A program made the position numbers and the translations under genes. From Waddliaceae bacterium (lineage in GTDB: Bacteria > Chlamydiota > Chlamydiia > Chlamydiales > SLFE01), in contig SLFE01000222.1 of assembly GCA_007124415.1 (NCBI GenBank), positions 1 through 8,862 on the forward strand: a stretch of 8,862 nucleotides of DNA, given 5' to 3'. The notes beneath the pieces were generated by a model, which was not told the origin of the DNA, did no database searches, and saw nothing but the letters and a program-made list of their open reading frames with translations. Positions 7,197-8,862 of the stretch are shown here, in pieces; within the stretch, counting starts at the first letter, position 1, and each line of letters opens with the position of its first letter.

Positions 7197-8051
7197 ATGG
7201 AGCCGCAATCGCTCTTACGGCCGCAGCCCGAGGCTGGCGATGTGGCGAAGTTGACCATAAAAGAATTGAAACGCAAGTATTTCGAATATGAAGATGTTGT
7301 CTGCAAAGTGGCGGCCGGAAGGTTTGAAAATGAATTGCCGCTTACGTTTCGCGATTGCTGGTTTGCAATGCAATGCTATTTGCAAGCGAGCCGGATTGGC
7401 GATATTTTGAAATCCAAACAAGGTCGTAAAGTCTCTAAACTAAAGAGGCTTAAAGAGAAGATATCGATAATTGCAGAAAGTGAATTCCCGGAAATTGAGG
7501 ATCCTCAAAATCAGTCCGCCGATGTCAATCTGGACTACTGCAAAGACATTAGGCAGAAAATATTATTACTCTTTGGAATAGAATCTGTAGTAACTCCTGC
7601 GCATTTTCCCGGTTATGACGATAATTTTTTAAATTCGATAGAAGCCCGGAAAATAAATTTCAATAAAATCGACCAAAGCTTCATTAACGATTTTGAGCAA
7701 TTAGCATTTTCTCTGATTTATCCACCCGAAGCATTTCGAGAAGATCTGTCTGAAAGTCCTGTCCTTAATCATTTAATCTTGCAAAACAAAAACATCCCAG
7801 TGAGTAATATCACTATCTATCTCTCTCTAGACGGGAAACACTGCCGGATTCGGATCGGAACGCTCCTCATTGTTTCCAATTCTGATTACATGAGCCCTGC
7901 GTATGCCCAAACGATATGCCGGATCGATAATGAGATTATCGAAGACATCATCAGAGAAAATGATCCGACATCCGGATCTTTAAAAATTCCCGTCCTGAGG
8001 GGGTATAGGGATATGGGGTTTAAGGTGGCGCGGTATTTAGGATTGACGTAA
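7197..8051 (+). CDS. Hypothetical protein, 284 residues, no recognised family
   Basis: I do not recognise this protein. The start is well supported: AGGAGG (7184-7189) lies 7 bases before ATG 7197. The N-terminal third looks helical, with a strongly basic segment at residues 72-88. The middle (about 110-200) is mixed and acidic. Residues about 203-228 look like adjacent beta strands (I-T-I-Y-L-S-L, C-R-I-R-I-G-T-L-L-I-V). There is no signal peptide, no membrane segment and no obvious catalytic motif. It has six cysteines (C36, C54, C60, C115, C216, C241) that are not arranged like a metal site. It appears soluble and cytoplasmic. The gene stops at 8051, and the next gene's promoter overlaps its last codons, so the two are probably separate units. 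A lineage-specific chlamydial protein is a reasonable guess. Confidence 0.85.
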   Translation: MEPQSLLRPQPEAGDVAKLTIKELKRKYFEYEDVVCKVAAGRFENELPLTFRDCWFAMQCYLQASRIGDILKSKQGRKVSKLKRLKEKISIIAESEFPEIEDPQNQSADVNLDYCKDIRQKILLLFGIESVVTPAHFPGYDDNFLNSIEARKINFNKIDQSFINDFEQLAFSLIYPPEAFREDLSESPVLNHLILQNKNIPVSNITIYLSLDGKHCRIRIGTLLIVSNSDYMSPAYAQTICRIDNEIIEDIIRENDPTSGSLKIPVLRGYRDMGFKVARYLGLT

Positions 8052-8071
8052 TGTGAAAATTTCTTTATAAT
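8043..8071 (+). promoter_or_regulatory. Strong sigma-70-type promoter for the carbonic anhydrase gene
   Basis: TTGACG (8043-8048) and TATAAT (8066-8071) match the bacterial consensus at 11 of 12 positions with an optimal 17-base spacer. The -35 lies inside the last codons of the upstream gene, whose stop is 8049-8051. The predicted transcription start is 8077-8079, so the ATG at 8082 would have almost no leader and the ATG at 8112 a leader of about 34 bases. This is the best promoter match in the window. Confidence 0.75.
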
Positions 8072-8111
8072 GCTACGATGAATGAGCGCAGCCGCCCAAG
8101 AGATTCCTATT

Positions 8112-8717
8112 ATGAATAAATCTTTAAAAAGACTGATAGATGGCAACCATAGGTTCGTCAACAGCACTTGCAAATCATTAGTCGACTATCATGTCAATCG
8201 GCTATCAACAATAGAAGCTCAAAAACCATTTGCCCTTATATTGGCCTGTTCCGACTCACGAGTGTCTCCTGAGATCATCTTTGATCAGGGAATCGGCGAT
8301 CTTTTTGTAATTAGAGTTGCAGGCAATATCCTTGAAGAGGTTCAGTGGGAAACGATAAAATTCGGCGTAGAGATTCTGGGCATCGACGCCATACTTGTCT
8401 TAGGGCACGAATCGTGCGGGGCAGTTCAGGCAACGATCGAAAAGGCCGACCTTGAAATACCCCTTATAAGGGAGCAGATTTCCAAAGGGATCTCTAATCT
8501 GACAAATATTAACTATGCGGCGAAAACAAATGTGCGCTATGTTGTCGGCAAGCTCAAAGAACGCTTGAAGGATAAGAATGCAGAGGTTTTCGGGGGATTT
8601 TACCACATTAGCTCCGGAGAAGTGGAAATCCTCAGTGAGACGCCAGTTCCTTTACATGCGCTGAGACCGCCGCCGCCAAACCCTCAGTGTTATAGCCCCC
8701 CTCTAAAACTGAAATGA
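8112..8717 (+). CDS. Beta-class carbonic anhydrase
   Basis: This zinc enzyme interconverts CO2 and bicarbonate, supplying bicarbonate for carboxylations or buffering internal pH. From ATG 8112 it has 201 residues. The beta-class zinc site is complete: C46-S-D48-S-R50 and H99-E-S-C102-G, with the Asp/Arg pair that gates the zinc. The usual C-terminal strand (V-F-G-G-F-Y-H-I-S-S-G-E-V-E-I-L) ends near 8633. An in-frame ATG at 8082 would add ten residues, but it lies at the predicted transcription start and has no ribosome binding site. ATG 8112 has a weak AAGAGA (8098-8103) and opens directly into the family's K-R-L-I-D-G-N-H-R-F. After the expected end, about 27 more residues, including a run of four prolines, are read opposite the convergent deacetylase-like gene. 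This tail is probably non-conserved. No signal peptide is seen, so it is cytoplasmic. Confidence 0.93.
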   Translation: MNKSLKRLIDGNHRFVNSTCKSLVDYHVNRLSTIEAQKPFALILACSDSRVSPEIIFDQGIGDLFVIRVAGNILEEVQWETIKFGVEILGIDAILVLGHESCGAVQATIEKADLEIPLIREQISKGISNLTNINYAAKTNVRYVVGKLKERLKDKNAEVFGGFYHISSGEVEILSETPVPLHALRPPPPNPQCYSPPLKLK

Positions 8718-8862
8718 GCCTTCCGCCGCAATGCTTTTCGGCTATCTCCATAGCCTCGCGGGTCAATGCGGCAAAATCTTCATCTTTAAGATTGAACATT
8801 CCGAGCGGATCATCCTCGCGGGAATCAAAGCCGGCGGAAACTATAATCAATTCTGGCTTAAA
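8632..8862 (-). CDS. Histone-deacetylase-like amidohydrolase, C-terminal fragment (5' end outside the window)
   Basis: The last 76 codons of a gene run in from the right edge with no stop between 8862 and the TGA at 8632-8634. The visible part opens F-K-P-E-L-I-I-V-S-A-G-F-D. It then has D-D-P-L-G, whose second Asp is the third zinc ligand of the arginase/deacetylase fold, and L-E-G-G-Y-N, which supplies the catalytic Tyr. This order is typical of bacterial HDAC-like or acetoin-utilisation-type (AcuC) deacetylases, which remove acyl groups from lysine, polyamines or small amides. The substrate cannot be told from this fragment. A TTG at 8848-8850 could be mistaken for a start, but conserved residues continue upstream of it. 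Its last 86 bases overlap the end of the carbonic anhydrase gene on the opposite strand. No terminator separates the two. Confidence 0.9.
   Translation of the reverse strand, partial: FKPELIIVSAGFDSREDDPLGMFNLKDEDFAALTREAMEIAEKHCGGRLISVLEGGYNTEGLAAAVSAHVKELASH

Noticed and set aside
8461..8472. Perfect 12-bp palindrome CCCTTATAAGGG
   Set aside because: It lies inside the carbonic anhydrase coding sequence, and about two perfect 12-bp palindromes are expected by chance in a window this size.
8632..8850. A complete 72-residue - strand gene starting at TTG 8850
   Set aside because: Conserved deacetylase residues (F-K-P-E) continue upstream to the window edge, so this is the end of a larger gene and not a small one.

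Overview
The window carries six complete or near-complete protein genes on the + strand and the 3' end of a seventh gene entering from the right edge on the - strand. The gene set suggests an amoeba-associated (environmental) member of the Chlamydiota. The evidence is an LL-diaminopimelate aminotransferase whose N-terminus and active site look chlamydial, next to lineage-specific proteins of a kind common in Parachlamydia- and Waddlia-type genomes. This assignment is inference from protein character; no marker such as rRNA is present. No tRNA, rRNA, insertion sequence, CRISPR array or phage gene was seen, and no gene-free stretch exceeds about 120 bases.

Layout: (1) 1-119 is an AT-rich leader with a candidate promoter. 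(2) 120-1997 encodes a 625-residue protein of unknown function. Its C-terminal half has a His...Asn-Cys arrangement like the circularly permuted papain/NlpC-like fold. (3) 2064-3707 encodes a AAA+ ATPase resembling the first ATPase domain of ClpB, preceded by a hydrophobic hairpin that probably anchors it in the membrane. (4) 3790-5883 is hppA, a membrane pyrophosphatase with the residues of the K+-independent proton-pumping class, closed by a textbook intrinsic terminator. (5) 5943-7133 is dapL, which makes LL-diaminopimelate for peptidoglycan or lysine. It starts 11 bases after the terminator's T-tract and has no ribosome binding site. (6) 7197-8051 encodes an unrecognised 284-residue protein. 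(7) 8112-8717 is a beta-carbonic anhydrase with a near-consensus promoter. (8) 8862-8632 on the - strand is the C-terminal end of a histone-deacetylase-like hydrolase, which overlaps the carbonic anhydrase tail to tail.

The genes do not form one pathway. Most gaps hold their own plausible promoter, so the region reads as a run of short transcription units. HppA energises the membrane from pyrophosphate, DapL feeds cell-wall precursor synthesis and the carbonic anhydrase supplies bicarbonate or CO2. The first two genes are the least understood part. The most unusual signals are the dapL start, where a promoter appears to lie inside the upstream terminator hairpin and would give a leaderless mRNA, and the single-domain, membrane-tethered ClpB-like ATPase beside the putative thiol hydrolase.
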